From an uncultured Oscillospiraceae bacterium (GTDB taxonomy: Bacteria; Bacillota; Clostridia; Oscillospirales; Ruminococcaceae): a stretch of DNA of 18,448 nucleotides. Made by a program: the position numbers and the translations under genes. This document shows, piece by piece, positions 1 through 7,145 of the stretch (position 1 is the stretch's first letter; each line of letters begins with the position of its first letter). The notes beneath the pieces are model-generated. The model worked only from the letters and a program-made list of their open reading frames with translations, did not search any database and was not told the DNA's origin. Where the stretch lies: NCBI GenBank assembly GCA_910578755.1, contig CAJTSZ010000009.1:13030-31477 (forward strand), given 5' to 3'.

Positions 1-98
1 TTTTTTGTGAACTGCCCATATGTTTTATAACCGTTCACCTTACACTGAGGGCAGGGGTTGACTGCTGTATGTACCTGTCCCAGCTTATTCACTTTCAT
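1..98 (-). CDS. Partial small CxxC (zinc-ribbon-like) protein, cut by window edge
   Basis: The reading frame starts at ATG (96-98) and stays open to the left edge, giving 32 codons. The upstream strand carries GGAAGG eight bases before the ATG, a good ribosome binding site. The visible protein has a CPQC motif at residues 16-19, the type of pair found in zinc ribbons, but the partner cysteines would lie outside the window. It sits 31 nt after the HAD-like fragment and is probably the third gene of the same small leftward unit. I do not recognise the family. It could also be a chance frame, although the binding site argues against that. Confidence 0.4.
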   Translation of the reverse strand, partial: MKVNKLGQVHTAVNPCPQCKVNGYKTYGQFTK

Positions 99-129
99 CA
101 AGGACGCCTTCCATCTTCAATGCCAATTA

Positions 130-435
130 TCAGTAGGTAAAACATGCCTCGTCTTGATTTGAATCAAATGGGTGCAGCCTAAGAGTGGTGATTTTTCCAG
201 TGGGGTTCAGCTTGTACCAGGTATCAACGCCGCTGTCCTGGATGGTATCATCAATATCAAAGGAAATCAGTCGTATACCCTGATCCCACAATCTTTGATA
301 GTCAATCTGGTAAATGTCCTTTTGGTACACATCCGGGATGTAAAGTTGTAATTGCGCATCAGAAAGTGCAGCCAATCCCTGCGATTGCTTAATCCCCCCC
401 GGAATCTGTTGTTTTATGAACTTTTTGAGTCCCAT
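130..435 (-). CDS. HAD-phosphatase-like protein, apparently truncated (YqeG-like N-terminus)
   Basis: This is a 101-aa frame with an ideal ribosome binding site (AGGAGG, seven bases before the ATG at 435). Residues 30-65 resemble the start of YqeG-type HAD phosphatases: a segment of the form 'YIPDVYQKDIYQIDY', then a hydrophobic strand ending in FDIDDT (about residues 59-64), which fits HAD motif I (DxDxT) with the nucleophile aspartate and the acid/base aspartate. YqeG proteins are usually about 170 aa. Here the chain ends about 37 residues after motif I, so motifs II-IV are absent and phosphatase activity is unlikely. The tail after motif I matches nothing I recognise. It may be a decayed gene, a short regulatory or binding version of the fold, or a recombinant with a foreign tail. 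It lies between the 28-aa frame and the partial CxxC frame, in the same orientation. Confidence 0.5.
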   Translation of the reverse strand: MGLKKFIKQQIPGGIKQSQGLAALSDAQLQLYIPDVYQKDIYQIDYQRLWDQGIRLISFDIDDTIQDSGVDTWYKLNPTGKITTLRLHPFDSNQDEACFTY

Positions 436-467
436 TCTTATTCCTCCTATCCTTCATAGCTTTTTGG

Positions 468-554
468 TCACTTCAACAAGAAGAAACCCCTGAGTTTGTC
501 CACATCTACGCCCAAGGCCGTTGCAAGGTTCCCGCTTTCTTTGATGATTTCCAT
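468..554 (-). CDS. 28-aa small peptide, first frame after a strong promoter
   Basis: This small frame (ATG at 554, TGA at 468-470) is the first one downstream of the promoter at 600-628. A GAGGAG sequence lies 11 bases before the ATG, slightly long for a binding site. The middle of the peptide (residues 10-21, NLATALGVDVDK) resembles the end of an XRE-type helix-turn-helix ('LAKALGVSVDEL'), so it may be a remnant of a regulator. It could instead be a leader peptide or a true micropeptide. There is no signal peptide or double-glycine leader. The stop is 32 nt before the HAD-like gene. The function is unknown. Confidence 0.35.
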   Translation of the reverse strand: MEIIKESGNLATALGVDVDKLRGFFLLK

Positions 555-588
555 ATGAAACGCTTCTCCTCAACCGGAAATTCATATG
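552..588 (-). promoter_or_regulatory. Perfect 8-bp inverted repeat enclosing the ribosome binding site
   Basis: The arms CATATGAA (552-559) and TTCATATG (581-588) are exact inverted copies with a 21-nt loop. The loop holds the GAGGAG ribosome binding site of the 28-aa peptide, and the start codon lies in one arm. The transcript predicted from the promoter at 600-628 would begin about five bases before the hairpin. It may be a translational hairpin or a DNA operator. Confidence 0.45.
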
Positions 589-599
589 CTTATTTGTCT

Positions 600-628
600 A
601 TTATATTTTGAATATACCTTTTAATCAA
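600..628 (-). promoter_or_regulatory. Sigma-A promoter, leftward
   Basis: On the minus strand the -35 is TTGATT (623-628), the spacer is exactly 17 bp and the -10 is a perfect TATAAT (600-605). It would start transcription near 593 and drive the small frames at 554-1. The surrounding sequence is more AT-rich than the neighbouring genes. Confidence 0.7.
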
Positions 629-743
629 TATAAATACCCCTTTTTGATGTTTCTTCATGCACATCCACACAGGTAAAATAATCAGGGGGTGTTTACATAG
701 GCTCTTAGAGGTTAGGAGAGGAAATTAGAGAAGAACGTTTCCA

Positions 744-785
744 AAAAGAAAAACGTTACAGCAAAAGATTTCCTTTGCTGTAACG
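744..785 (-). terminator. Rho-independent terminator after oppF
   Basis: The arms CGTTACAGCAAA (754-765) and TTTGCTGTAACG (774-785) form a perfect 12-bp stem. On the minus strand the stem is followed by a T-rich run (positions 753 to 744). It lies about 60 nt downstream of the oppF stop and closes the importer operon. Confidence 0.8.
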
Positions 786-845
786 CATGAGTGTGGCGCT
801 GAAAGCCCCACAAGAAAGTTTTCACAAGTTTGCCTTTGTACTTTT

Positions 846-1808
846 TTAGTAAAGGTGGCAGGCAACAAAGTGGCCTGGTTCCACCTCTTTTAACTCTGGC
901 TTTTTTTGGGAACAAACATCCATACACCTGCTGCAGCGGCCGCTGAACCGGCAGCCGGCCGGCGGGTTCACTGGGCTTGGCACATCGCCGGTGAGCATTA
1001 CCTTTTGGCGCTGGCGGGAGGCCTTGGGGTCTGCAATGGGCACTGCGGAAAGCAGGGCCCCGGTGTACGGGTGCAGGGGGTTTTTATACAAATCCGCAGA
1101 ATTGGCAAGCTCCACCAAGTTGCCCAGGTACATAACCGCTATGCGGTCCGAAATATGTTTTACCATGGAAAGGTCGTGGGCAATAAACAGCATGGTGAGT
1201 TCCCGCTGTTTTTGCAGCTTCATAAGCAGGTTAATAATTTGAGCCTGAATGGATACATCCAGGGCGGAAATGGGTTCGTCACAGAAAAGGAACTCCGGTT
1301 CCACGGCCAAAGCCCGGGCAATGCCAATTCTTTGGCGCTGTCCACCGGAAAATTCGTGGACATTGCGCATGGCGTGCTCGGCGTTAAGGCCCACCATATC
1401 CAAAAGTTCCAGAACCATACGTTCCTCCTGGGCCTTGTCTTTGGCCAGCTTATGAATACGTATGCCCTCGGCTACAATGTCGTACACCTTTTGGTGGGGG
1501 TCCAGGGAAGCGTAGGGGTCCTGGAAAATCATCTGCACCTTGCCGCTGAAGTCAAACCGTTCCTGCTTGCTTAGGCTGTGGACGTCCTTGCCCTGGTAGG
1601 TTACAGTGCCCCCGGTTTTTTCCAGCATACCAATACAGGTTTTGCCGCAGGTGGTTTTGCCGCAGCCGCTTTCCCCCACAATGCCCAGGGTTTCCCCCTT
1701 ATAAATGACGAAGGAAACATCGTCCACAGCTTTTAATACCCGCTTTCTGCCGGCATTATAGTATTTACAGAGGTTTTTCACCTCCAAATCCACAGGTCGG
1801 TTAGACAT
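846..1808 (-). CDS. oppF: Peptide ABC importer, ATP-binding protein OppF/DppF
   Basis: This is one of two ATPases that power uptake of peptides through the OppB-OppC channel at the cytoplasmic face of the membrane. At 320 aa it has the usual length. Visible motifs are Walker A GESGCGKT (45-52), the Q-loop glutamine in MIFQDP (about 96), signature FSGGQRQ (153-159), Walker B FLFCDEP (173-179) and the H-loop histidine 211. The oligopeptide/dipeptide C-terminal extension follows, with cysteines 286, 292, 295, 299 and 317. I chose the ATG at 1808 because GGAGG lies eight bases upstream; a GTG nine bases earlier overlaps that site. The gene overlaps the end of oppD by 8 bp, which suggests translational coupling. 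A strong terminator follows. The family assignment is firm, but the exact substrate (oligopeptide, dipeptide or other) cannot be read from the sequence. Confidence 0.93.
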   Translation of the reverse strand: MSNRPVDLEVKNLCKYYNAGRKRVLKAVDDVSFVIYKGETLGIVGESGCGKTTCGKTCIGMLEKTGGTVTYQGKDVHSLSKQERFDFSGKVQMIFQDPYASLDPHQKVYDIVAEGIRIHKLAKDKAQEERMVLELLDMVGLNAEHAMRNVHEFSGGQRQRIGIARALAVEPEFLFCDEPISALDVSIQAQIINLLMKLQKQRELTMLFIAHDLSMVKHISDRIAVMYLGNLVELANSADLYKNPLHPYTGALLSAVPIADPKASRQRQKVMLTGDVPSPVNPPAGCRFSGRCSRCMDVCSQKKPELKEVEPGHFVACHLY

Positions 1809-2829
1809 TGACAGCACCTCCGGTTAAAAATGGCACGTGGCTTACATCGGCCCGCGGGTCGGTAAGCCAGCAGGCAACCTGGTGGCCGTCCCCCAGGTCT
1901 GTGTTTTGGGGCATATGCTGGGCACAAATATTCATAGCATAGGGGCAGCGGCTGCAAAAGGCACAGCCCTTGGGCGGCTGAATCATATCCGGGATGGTGC
2001 CTTCAATGGTCACCAGCTCCTGCTTACTATCCAAATCCAGCCGGGGCACAGAATTCATCAGCGCCCAGGTATAGGGGTGGCGGGGGTTGTAAAAAATTTC
2101 CTCGTTGCTGCCCTTTTCCACAATTTTGCCGGCATACATCACCACAATTTCGTCGGCCATATCGGCAACCACACCCAGGTCATGGGTAATCATAATAATG
2201 GCCATGCCCAGTTTTTTTTGCAGTTCCTTCATCAGTTCCAAAATTTGAGCCTGTATGGTTACGTCCAGGGCTGTGGTGGGCTCGTCAGCAATGAGCAGTT
2301 TGGGGTTTGTAATAAGGGCGGTGGCAATCATCACCCTTTGGCGCATACCGCCGGAAAGCTCGTGAGGGTATTTGTTCAGGCAGGCTTCTGCATCTGGGAT
2401 GCCCACCAAGTCCAGCATTTCCTTTGCCTTGCGGCGAATTTCCCCTGTGGGCAGATTATCCTTGTTGTGGTTTTGCAGGTTCTCCATAATCTGCTTGCCA
2501 ATCATCATAGTTGGGTTGAGGGAAACCAGGGCGTCCTGGAAAATCATAGAACATTCCTTGCCCCGGAAGTGGAGCCACTCTTTCTCGGTAAACTCTAGGA
2601 TATTTTTTCCCTCATATAAAATTTCACTGCCCTGTTTAATAACGCCGGGCTTTTCAATAAGGCCCAGCAGGGATTTGGAGGTTACCGACTTGCCGCAGCC
2701 GCTTTCCCCCACCAGGGCGGTGGTTTTGCCTTTTTCAATATTGAAGCTAATGCCCCGAACAGACTGAACCTCCCCGGCGTATGTGAAGTAAGAAACGGAA
2801 AGGTTATTGATATGCACTAAAGGTTCCAT
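1801..2829 (-). CDS. oppD: Peptide ABC importer, ATP-binding protein OppD/DppD
   Basis: This is the second ATPase of the importer, 342 aa. Walker A is GESGCGKS (41-48), the Q-loop glutamine is 98, the signature is LSGGMRQ (158-164), Walker B is LLIADEP (178-184) and the H-loop histidine is 216. The C-terminal peptide-transporter extension carries cysteines 289, 292, 295, 302 and 320; comparable cysteines bind a [4Fe-4S] cluster in some characterised OppD/DppD-type proteins. The frame is open for 25 codons upstream, but the ATG at 2829 is the likely start because AAGGAGG precedes it at good spacing and conserved sequence begins there. It overlaps oppF by 8 bp. It is separated from oppC by a 228-bp palindrome-rich gap, unlike the tight junctions elsewhere in the operon. 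Confidence 0.93.
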   Translation of the reverse strand: MEPLVHINNLSVSYFTYAGEVQSVRGISFNIEKGKTTALVGESGCGKSVTSKSLLGLIEKPGVIKQGSEILYEGKNILEFTEKEWLHFRGKECSMIFQDALVSLNPTMMIGKQIMENLQNHNKDNLPTGEIRRKAKEMLDLVGIPDAEACLNKYPHELSGGMRQRVMIATALITNPKLLIADEPTTALDVTIQAQILELMKELQKKLGMAIIMITHDLGVVADMADEIVVMYAGKIVEKGSNEEIFYNPRHPYTWALMNSVPRLDLDSKQELVTIEGTIPDMIQPPKGCAFCSRCPYAMNICAQHMPQNTDLGDGHQVACWLTDPRADVSHVPFLTGGAVNV

Positions 2830-2872
2830 AAATTCCTCCTTCCATCGTTTAACAAAGGTTAAAACGGGTTGT

Positions 2873-3053
2873 GGGGCCGTAGGCCCCTTAAACCCCTGGC
2901 CCAAAACTTACAGCGGGATACCTGCTGAATTGGCAGCAAGTTCGCTTTGCGAACTTGTGCGGCTTGCCGCCCCCAAGCCCCTGCATTTGACAGTGCCACT
3001 CAACAAAAGGCGGCAAATGGTGTTTGTACAGTGTCACACCCTTCAGTGAAGGG
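2873..3053. repeat. Palindrome cluster inside the opp operon, between oppC and oppD
   Basis: The 228-bp gap between oppC and oppD holds four small perfect palindromes: GGGGCC-gta-GGCCCC (2873-2887), CAAGTTCGC-ttt-GCGAACTTG (2937-2957), GCGGC-tt-GCCGC (2959-2970) and CCCTTC-agt-GAAGGG (3039-3053). None is followed by a T-tract on the minus strand, so none looks like a simple terminator. The second and fourth have close relatives at 18402-18424 and 18383-18399. No gene is visible here. Confidence 0.6.
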
Positions 3054-3057
3054 CTGG

Positions 3058-3975
3058 TTATTTTACAATTTTGGGTTCCAGGGCGCTGCGGAGCACATCC
3101 CCTAAAATGTTAAAGCTTAACACTGTAAGCAAAATAAGCAGGCCAGGGTAAACGGCCAAAATAGGCTTATCCAAAATATGCGCCTGGGCCCCTTGCAGCA
3201 TACTGCCCCAGGAGGCGTTGGGGATGGAAATACCCAGGCCTAAAAAGCTGAGGGAGGATTCAGAAAGGATTGCACTGGCTACCCCCAGGCTGGCCGCCAC
3301 AATAACGGGGCCCAAAATATTGGGCAGGATATGCTTTACCGCAATGACAAAGCTGTTGGCCCCCAGGTTTTTGGAGGCATGGACATAATCGCGCTCCTTG
3401 AGGGACATGGTTTCCGCACGGGTAATGCGGGCCACCGAGGCCCAGGAAAACAGGCTTAAAACGGCAATCAGGGTGGTCATGCTGGGCTTTAAAAAGGTGT
3501 TTAAAACCACCATGAGCAGCATACTGGGCAGGGCCAGGAAAATATCGGTAAAGCGCATAAGGAGCATATCCAGCTTGCCGCCAATGTAACCGGAAAAAAT
3601 GCCGATGGTGGTGCCAATAAACACTGTAACCAGCATTGCAGCAAAGCCCACGGTGAGGGACACCCGCCCGCCATAAAGGGCGCGGGTAAAGTAGTCGCGC
3701 CCAAACTCATCACAGCCAAAGGGGTGCTGGAGGGATGGGGGGGCAAACTTACTGGCTAAATCCAGCTTATTGGGGTCGTAGGGGCTGAAAGGCGCCAGCA
3801 GGCAGGCTACAATAATAACAGCAAGGAAAGCACAGGCGAAAACAGCCATGGGATTGGATCGAATTTCCTTACCAATACTTTTCCAGAGGCTGTAGTGGTA
3901 CACGGTACCCAAATCCTTTTCCTTTTTCTCCAAGGGTGCAAAGGAAGCTTGGTCAAAAACAATTTGATTATCCAT
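3058..3975 (-). CDS. oppC: Peptide ABC importer, permease OppC/DppC
   Basis: This is one of the two channel-forming inner-membrane subunits, 305 aa. The N-terminus has the OppC_N type hydrophobic helix (about 43-63) followed by a SPYDPN turn. The BPD_transp_1 permease domain then spans about residues 105-300 with several membrane helices. The cytoplasmic EAA-type loop that docks the ATPases is at about 195-219 (ERDYVHASKNLGAN). It overlaps the 3' end of oppB by 8 bp (3968-3975), so the two permeases are probably translated together. The purine-rich GGGGGATAG upstream is a rather distant binding site, which fits coupling. Confidence 0.93.
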   Translation of the reverse strand: MDNQIVFDQASFAPLEKKEKDLGTVYHYSLWKSIGKEIRSNPMAVFACAFLAVIIVACLLAPFSPYDPNKLDLASKFAPPSLQHPFGCDEFGRDYFTRALYGGRVSLTVGFAAMLVTVFIGTTIGIFSGYIGGKLDMLLMRFTDIFLALPSMLLMVVLNTFLKPSMTTLIAVLSLFSWASVARITRAETMSLKERDYVHASKNLGANSFVIAVKHILPNILGPVIVAASLGVASAILSESSLSFLGLGISIPNASWGSMLQGAQAHILDKPILAVYPGLLILLTVLSFNILGDVLRSALEPKIVK

Positions 3976-4933
3976 TGGCAGTATCTATCCCCCTTTTAAT
4001 TCTTGGGTCGGCAAAGGAATACAAAATATCGGCCACAAAGTTGCCCATAACCAGGATGAAGCCGGAAAGCATAATATAAGCCATAATAATTGGGTAATCC
4101 CGCTTGCCAATGGCTTCCATGGCAAAGCTGCCAATACCCGGCCAGCCAAACAGGCTTTCAATAATAAAAGAACCGCAGACCAGGGAGGCCATATTCATGC
4201 CTACAATGGTAATAATGGGCAGCAGCGTATTTTTAAGCACATGGCGGAACAGGATGGTAACTGATGATGTACCCTTGGCCTTGGCCGCCAGCACATACTC
4301 TTCCGCCAGCTGGCCGATGGTGTTGGCCCGCACATACCGTACCTTAGAGGCCATAGAGCCTAAGGCCATGGTGAGCACCGGCATAATCATATGCTGGAAG
4401 GTATCCAAAGGGGTGTTTACCCCAACGCTGTGCATACCGGAGGAGGGCAAAACATGGAGGATAGCTGTAAACAGAATAATGAGCAGCATACCGAAATAAA
4501 AGGAAGGAATGGACATACCAAAGTAGGCAAAGCCGCTGATGGCGTTATCCACCCAGGTATTTTTTTTGTAGCCGGCAATAAGCCCCAGGGGGATGGACAG
4601 CGTTAGGGAGGTAAGCAGGGAAACCCCCATGAGCAGAATGGTAGAGGGCAGCCGCTTCGTCAGCATAGGCATAACCGGGGTTTTGTAGGAGAGAGAAACG
4701 CCGAAGTTCCCCTTTAAGGCTTCCGAGAGCCAGGCTAGGTACTGCTCCGGCATACTTTTATCCAGCCCCAGCTTTTCAATAATAATGGCCTTTTCTTCTG
4801 CTGTCATATCCTCTGTAATGTAGGAGGAGGAAATGTCGCCGGGGGCCAGGTCAATAATGGCGAAGGAGAAAAAGGAGATAAGCAGCATAACAATAAGCAC
4901 CTGCGCCACCTTTTTAAGGCAATATTTAACCAT
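3968..4933 (-). CDS. oppB: Peptide ABC importer, permease OppB/DppB
   Basis: This is the partner permease of OppC, 321 aa, with the usual family length. The first membrane helix is at about residues 9-29 and is followed by LAPGD, a hallmark of OppB/DppB proteins. The permease domain covers about 95-310, and the EAA loop is at about 210-235 (EEYVLAAKAKGTSS). The ATG at 4933 is preceded by AAAGGA at eight bases. It lies 76 nt after oppA, with a hairpin and T-tract between them, so oppB-C-D-F probably depend on read-through from the oppA promoter. Confidence 0.93.
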   Translation of the reverse strand: MVKYCLKKVAQVLIVMLLISFFSFAIIDLAPGDISSSYITEDMTAEEKAIIIEKLGLDKSMPEQYLAWLSEALKGNFGVSLSYKTPVMPMLTKRLPSTILLMGVSLLTSLTLSIPLGLIAGYKKNTWVDNAISGFAYFGMSIPSFYFGMLLIILFTAILHVLPSSGMHSVGVNTPLDTFQHMIMPVLTMALGSMASKVRYVRANTIGQLAEEYVLAAKAKGTSSVTILFRHVLKNTLLPIITIVGMNMASLVCGSFIIESLFGWPGIGSFAMEAIGKRDYPIIMAYIMLSGFILVMGNFVADILYSFADPRIKRGIDTANG

Positions 4934-4966
4934 GGGGTTTTTCCTTTCTACAAATGTTTTGTTCTT

Positions 4967-4998
4967 GAAAAAAGCTGCCCTTAAGTCAAGGGCAGCTT
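4967..4998 (-). terminator. Intrinsic terminator or attenuator between oppA and oppB
   Basis: The arms AAGCTGCCCTT (4972-4982) and AAGGGCAGCTT (4988-4998) form a perfect 11-bp stem with a 5-nt loop, followed on the minus strand by six T. A partial terminator here would leave more receptor (OppA) than permease and ATPase, a common arrangement in ABC importer operons. It may also stabilise the 3' end of an oppA-only mRNA. Confidence 0.75.
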
Positions 4999-5009
4999 GA
5001 AAACAGTGA

Positions 5010-6677
5010 TTAGCCGTTTACGGAAATGCCCAGGTAGTCAATAAATTCTGGTACAATTGGGCTGCAATCCAAGCCGGTCACGTTTTTCTGGGAAACAATT
5101 ACATAGTTGGTGTAGGTGAGGGGGTAAATGCGGTGCTGGGCCAGGGCAAGCTCTACTACTTCATCGGCCAGCTTTTGGGCTTCCTCTTGGGTGGTGGCGG
5201 TGTTTACCTTCAAAGCCAGTTCACCGCAGGTAGGGGTGAGGCCCCAGGCGTTATCGGCCTGGTTCAAGTAAGAGTAAGCCTGGTTTAAGGTGTTGCCTTT
5301 CATGGAGTCCCAACCGTTGGTACCCAAGTCCCAGGTAAGTTCCTGGCCGTTTTTGCCGTAGGAGGATACAGCAAAGAACCTTGGGAAGAAGGAAGAGGAA
5401 TCCATGCCTTCAATGTTCAGTGTAACTCCGATTTGGGCCAGCTGCTGCTGGAGAACAACGGCAACAGCCTCCATATTTGGACGGTCTGCATTGTAGATGT
5501 AGGTGAGGGTCATACCTTCCAGTCCCGAAGATTTTGCCAGTTCCTTGGCTTTTTCCAGGTCATAAACATAGTCTGGTGTTTGGGGGTTATAGAGGCTGAT
5601 TTCGGGGGTGAGGATGGAGTTGGGGTTGGTGGCAAGGTCGGTGGTGCCGTAAGCGCCATCAATAACCTCGTCGCCGTTAATGGCGTAGAACAGGGCTTCG
5701 CGCTGGGCATCGTTCAGGTTGGCTGGGCCATATGGGTTTACTTGCAGGTAGTTCAAACGGGCTTCGGGGAAGGAATAGATATTGTATTTATCCCCCTGGG
5801 CTTTATATTTTTCCAGCTCGTCAACGGTGGTAATTCTCATATAGTCAATTTCACCGTTTTCAAAGGCCACTGCTTTGGTGGAGCCGGAACCAATTACCTT
5901 CATAACAACCTTTTTCACTTGTGGGGTACCTCTGTAATAATCGTCCCTAGCGGTGCAAACAAAGCTGTCCTCGCTGATTTCGGTTACTGTATAGGCGCCG
6001 GAGGTTACAAAGTTGGGGCTGCTGTAATACTCGGTGGAGTTTTCCAAAGCCGCCGGGTCACCGTTAAACACATGGCTGGGGTATACGTTCATGCCGGAAA
6101 GGGTGATAATAAAGTAGTTGTATGCCTCCGGCAGCACAAACTGGGCGGTTTTTTCGTCAATCATATTCACGGTACCTTCTACACCGTTAACACGGGCATA
6201 ACGGTTGTAGCCGTATTTGTGAACAGAATAATCGATGCAGAATTGAATATCCTTTGTGGTAATGGGGGTGCCGTCGGACCAGTTGGCGTCATCACGGATG
6301 TGAACGGTGTAGGTTTTGCCATCTTCCGAAATTTCCAATTTATCTGCCAGGTAGTAGTCCAACCCGCCTTCCAGGTTTTCGATGAAAAGCTTATCATATA
6401 ATGGGCGGGTCATAGAGGTATAGTCGTCCGAACCGCCGGAATGCGGGGCCAGGGTATTGGGCATATAGCTGATAGCAATGGTAAAGGTGTCCTTTTGCAC
6501 TGCAGGTTCCGCAGGTTTTTGGGTATCCCCTTCTGTGGTGCCTTTATTTTCGGCATCAGCAGTTGGGGTGCTTGGGGTGGCAGCGCTGTCACCTGGCGTT
6601 GCTTCGCCAGAACTGCAGCCCGCCATAGACAACACCATGGCAGAAGCCATAAGCAGGGCTAAAAATTGTTTTTTCAT
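5010..6677 (-). CDS. oppA: Peptide-binding lipoprotein OppA/DppA (SBP family 5)
   Basis: This is the extracellular receptor of the importer, 555 aa. It has a lipoprotein signal peptide: MKK, a hydrophobic stretch, then LSMAGC with the lipidated cysteine at residue 21. A Thr/Pro/Glu-rich linker follows (about 22-62), then a long SBP_bac_5 domain to the C-terminus, including a 'WSDGTPITTKDI' segment typical of the family. The frame begins nine codons further up, but the ATG at 6677 has GGAGG at good spacing and starts the signal peptide directly. It is the first gene of the operon and has its own promoter at 6746-6773. The substrate class cannot be fixed by eye. Confidence 0.92.
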   Translation of the reverse strand: MKKQFLALLMASAMVLSMAGCSSGEATPGDSAATPSTPTADAENKGTTEGDTQKPAEPAVQKDTFTIAISYMPNTLAPHSGGSDDYTSMTRPLYDKLFIENLEGGLDYYLADKLEISEDGKTYTVHIRDDANWSDGTPITTKDIQFCIDYSVHKYGYNRYARVNGVEGTVNMIDEKTAQFVLPEAYNYFIITLSGMNVYPSHVFNGDPAALENSTEYYSSPNFVTSGAYTVTEISEDSFVCTARDDYYRGTPQVKKVVMKVIGSGSTKAVAFENGEIDYMRITTVDELEKYKAQGDKYNIYSFPEARLNYLQVNPYGPANLNDAQREALFYAINGDEVIDGAYGTTDLATNPNSILTPEISLYNPQTPDYVYDLEKAKELAKSSGLEGMTLTYIYNADRPNMEAVAVVLQQQLAQIGVTLNIEGMDSSSFFPRFFAVSSYGKNGQELTWDLGTNGWDSMKGNTLNQAYSYLNQADNAWGLTPTCGELALKVNTATTQEEAQKLADEVVELALAQHRIYPLTYTNYVIVSQKNVTGLDCSPIVPEFIDYLGISVNG

Positions 6678-6721
6678 AGTAGTTCCTCCATACATTTGTT
6701 CCATTCCTGGTTTGGATACTG

Positions 6722-6740
6722 TGTTAACGGTTTGTTTACA
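6722..6740. promoter_or_regulatory. Imperfect palindrome near the oppA start site, possible operator
   Basis: TGTTAACGGTTTGTTTACA is an imperfect inverted repeat (TGT-AAC and GTT-ACA halves) just downstream of the oppA -10, where a repressor would block initiation. On the minus strand, 12 of 14 positions fit a catabolite-responsive (cre) pattern but the leading TG is missing. The identity of any regulator is a guess. Confidence 0.25.
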
Positions 6741-6745
6741 AGCCC

Positions 6746-6773
6746 ATTATAATGACTTTTTTCGCAAAAGCAA
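6746..6773 (-). promoter_or_regulatory. oppA: Sigma-A promoter for the opp operon
   Basis: On the minus strand the -10 is a perfect TATAAT (6746-6751), the spacer is 16 bp and the -35 is a weak TTGCTT (6768-6773). The flanks to about 6850 are strongly AT-rich. It predicts a leader of about 60 nt before the oppA ATG. Confidence 0.6.
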
Positions 6774-6953
6774 ATTGAAAAAATCTATTTATATTATACA
6801 TTTTTTGGTTACTAATTTGCGCAATATATACAATAAAGTTGTGGTAATTTTTCTGATTAAATAGGAACTATTGTTAAAACCACTGCCCTGTGGCTGCTAA
6901 GGCGCCGGATAATTATAGATAAATTTTATTACTGGCCCAAGGTTCTTTTGTTG

Positions 6954-7048
6954 TTGGAAGCATTTGGCCGCTTCCAAGCCCCATGGCCTACCCGGCCGGA
7001 GCCCCATTCTTTTAACGAGAAAAGAATGGGGCCTAGGGTTTTAGGGGC
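6954..7048. repeat. Intergenic palindromic repeat element, copy 1
   Basis: The 468-bp gap between oppA and the NusG-II gene holds the oppA promoter and, at its right side, this element. Parts in order are TTGGAAGC-8 nt-GCTTCCAA (6954-6977), GGCCTACCCGGCC (6985-6997), a 13-bp stem GCCCCATTCTTTT with a 6-nt loop (7001-7032), and GGGGCAAAACCCC (about 7034-7046). Related blocks occur at 9131-9249 and 11633-11666. No gene is visible in it. Confidence 0.6.
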
Positions 7049-7145
7049 AAAACCCCCAAAAACAAATATTTACAAACAGGCAACACTTTCCCCTGCCTTT
7101 TCTGCCATAATAAAGGAAGCTTAAAAAGAATGGAGCCCAAAACCC

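Noticed and set aside
712..927. Minus-strand open frame (71 aa) overlapping the oppF end
   Set aside because: It overlaps the oppF 3' end and runs through the terminator, with no sign of a real protein.
906..1574. Plus-strand open frame (222 aa) opposite oppF
   Set aside because: It is a shadow of the ATPase gene with no family resemblance.
1837..2598. Plus-strand open frame (253 aa) opposite oppD
   Set aside because: It is antisense to an unmistakable ABC ATPase and its histidine- and glycine-rich translation is typical of a shadow frame.
2873..3053. CRISPR array or transcription terminator between oppC and oppD
   Set aside because: The palindromes are not direct repeats with regular spacers, and none has a T-tract in the direction of transcription.
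5433..6401. Long plus-strand open frame (322 aa) opposite oppA
   Set aside because: It is antisense to a clear oppA gene, has no recognisable domain, and reflects codon bias of the real gene.
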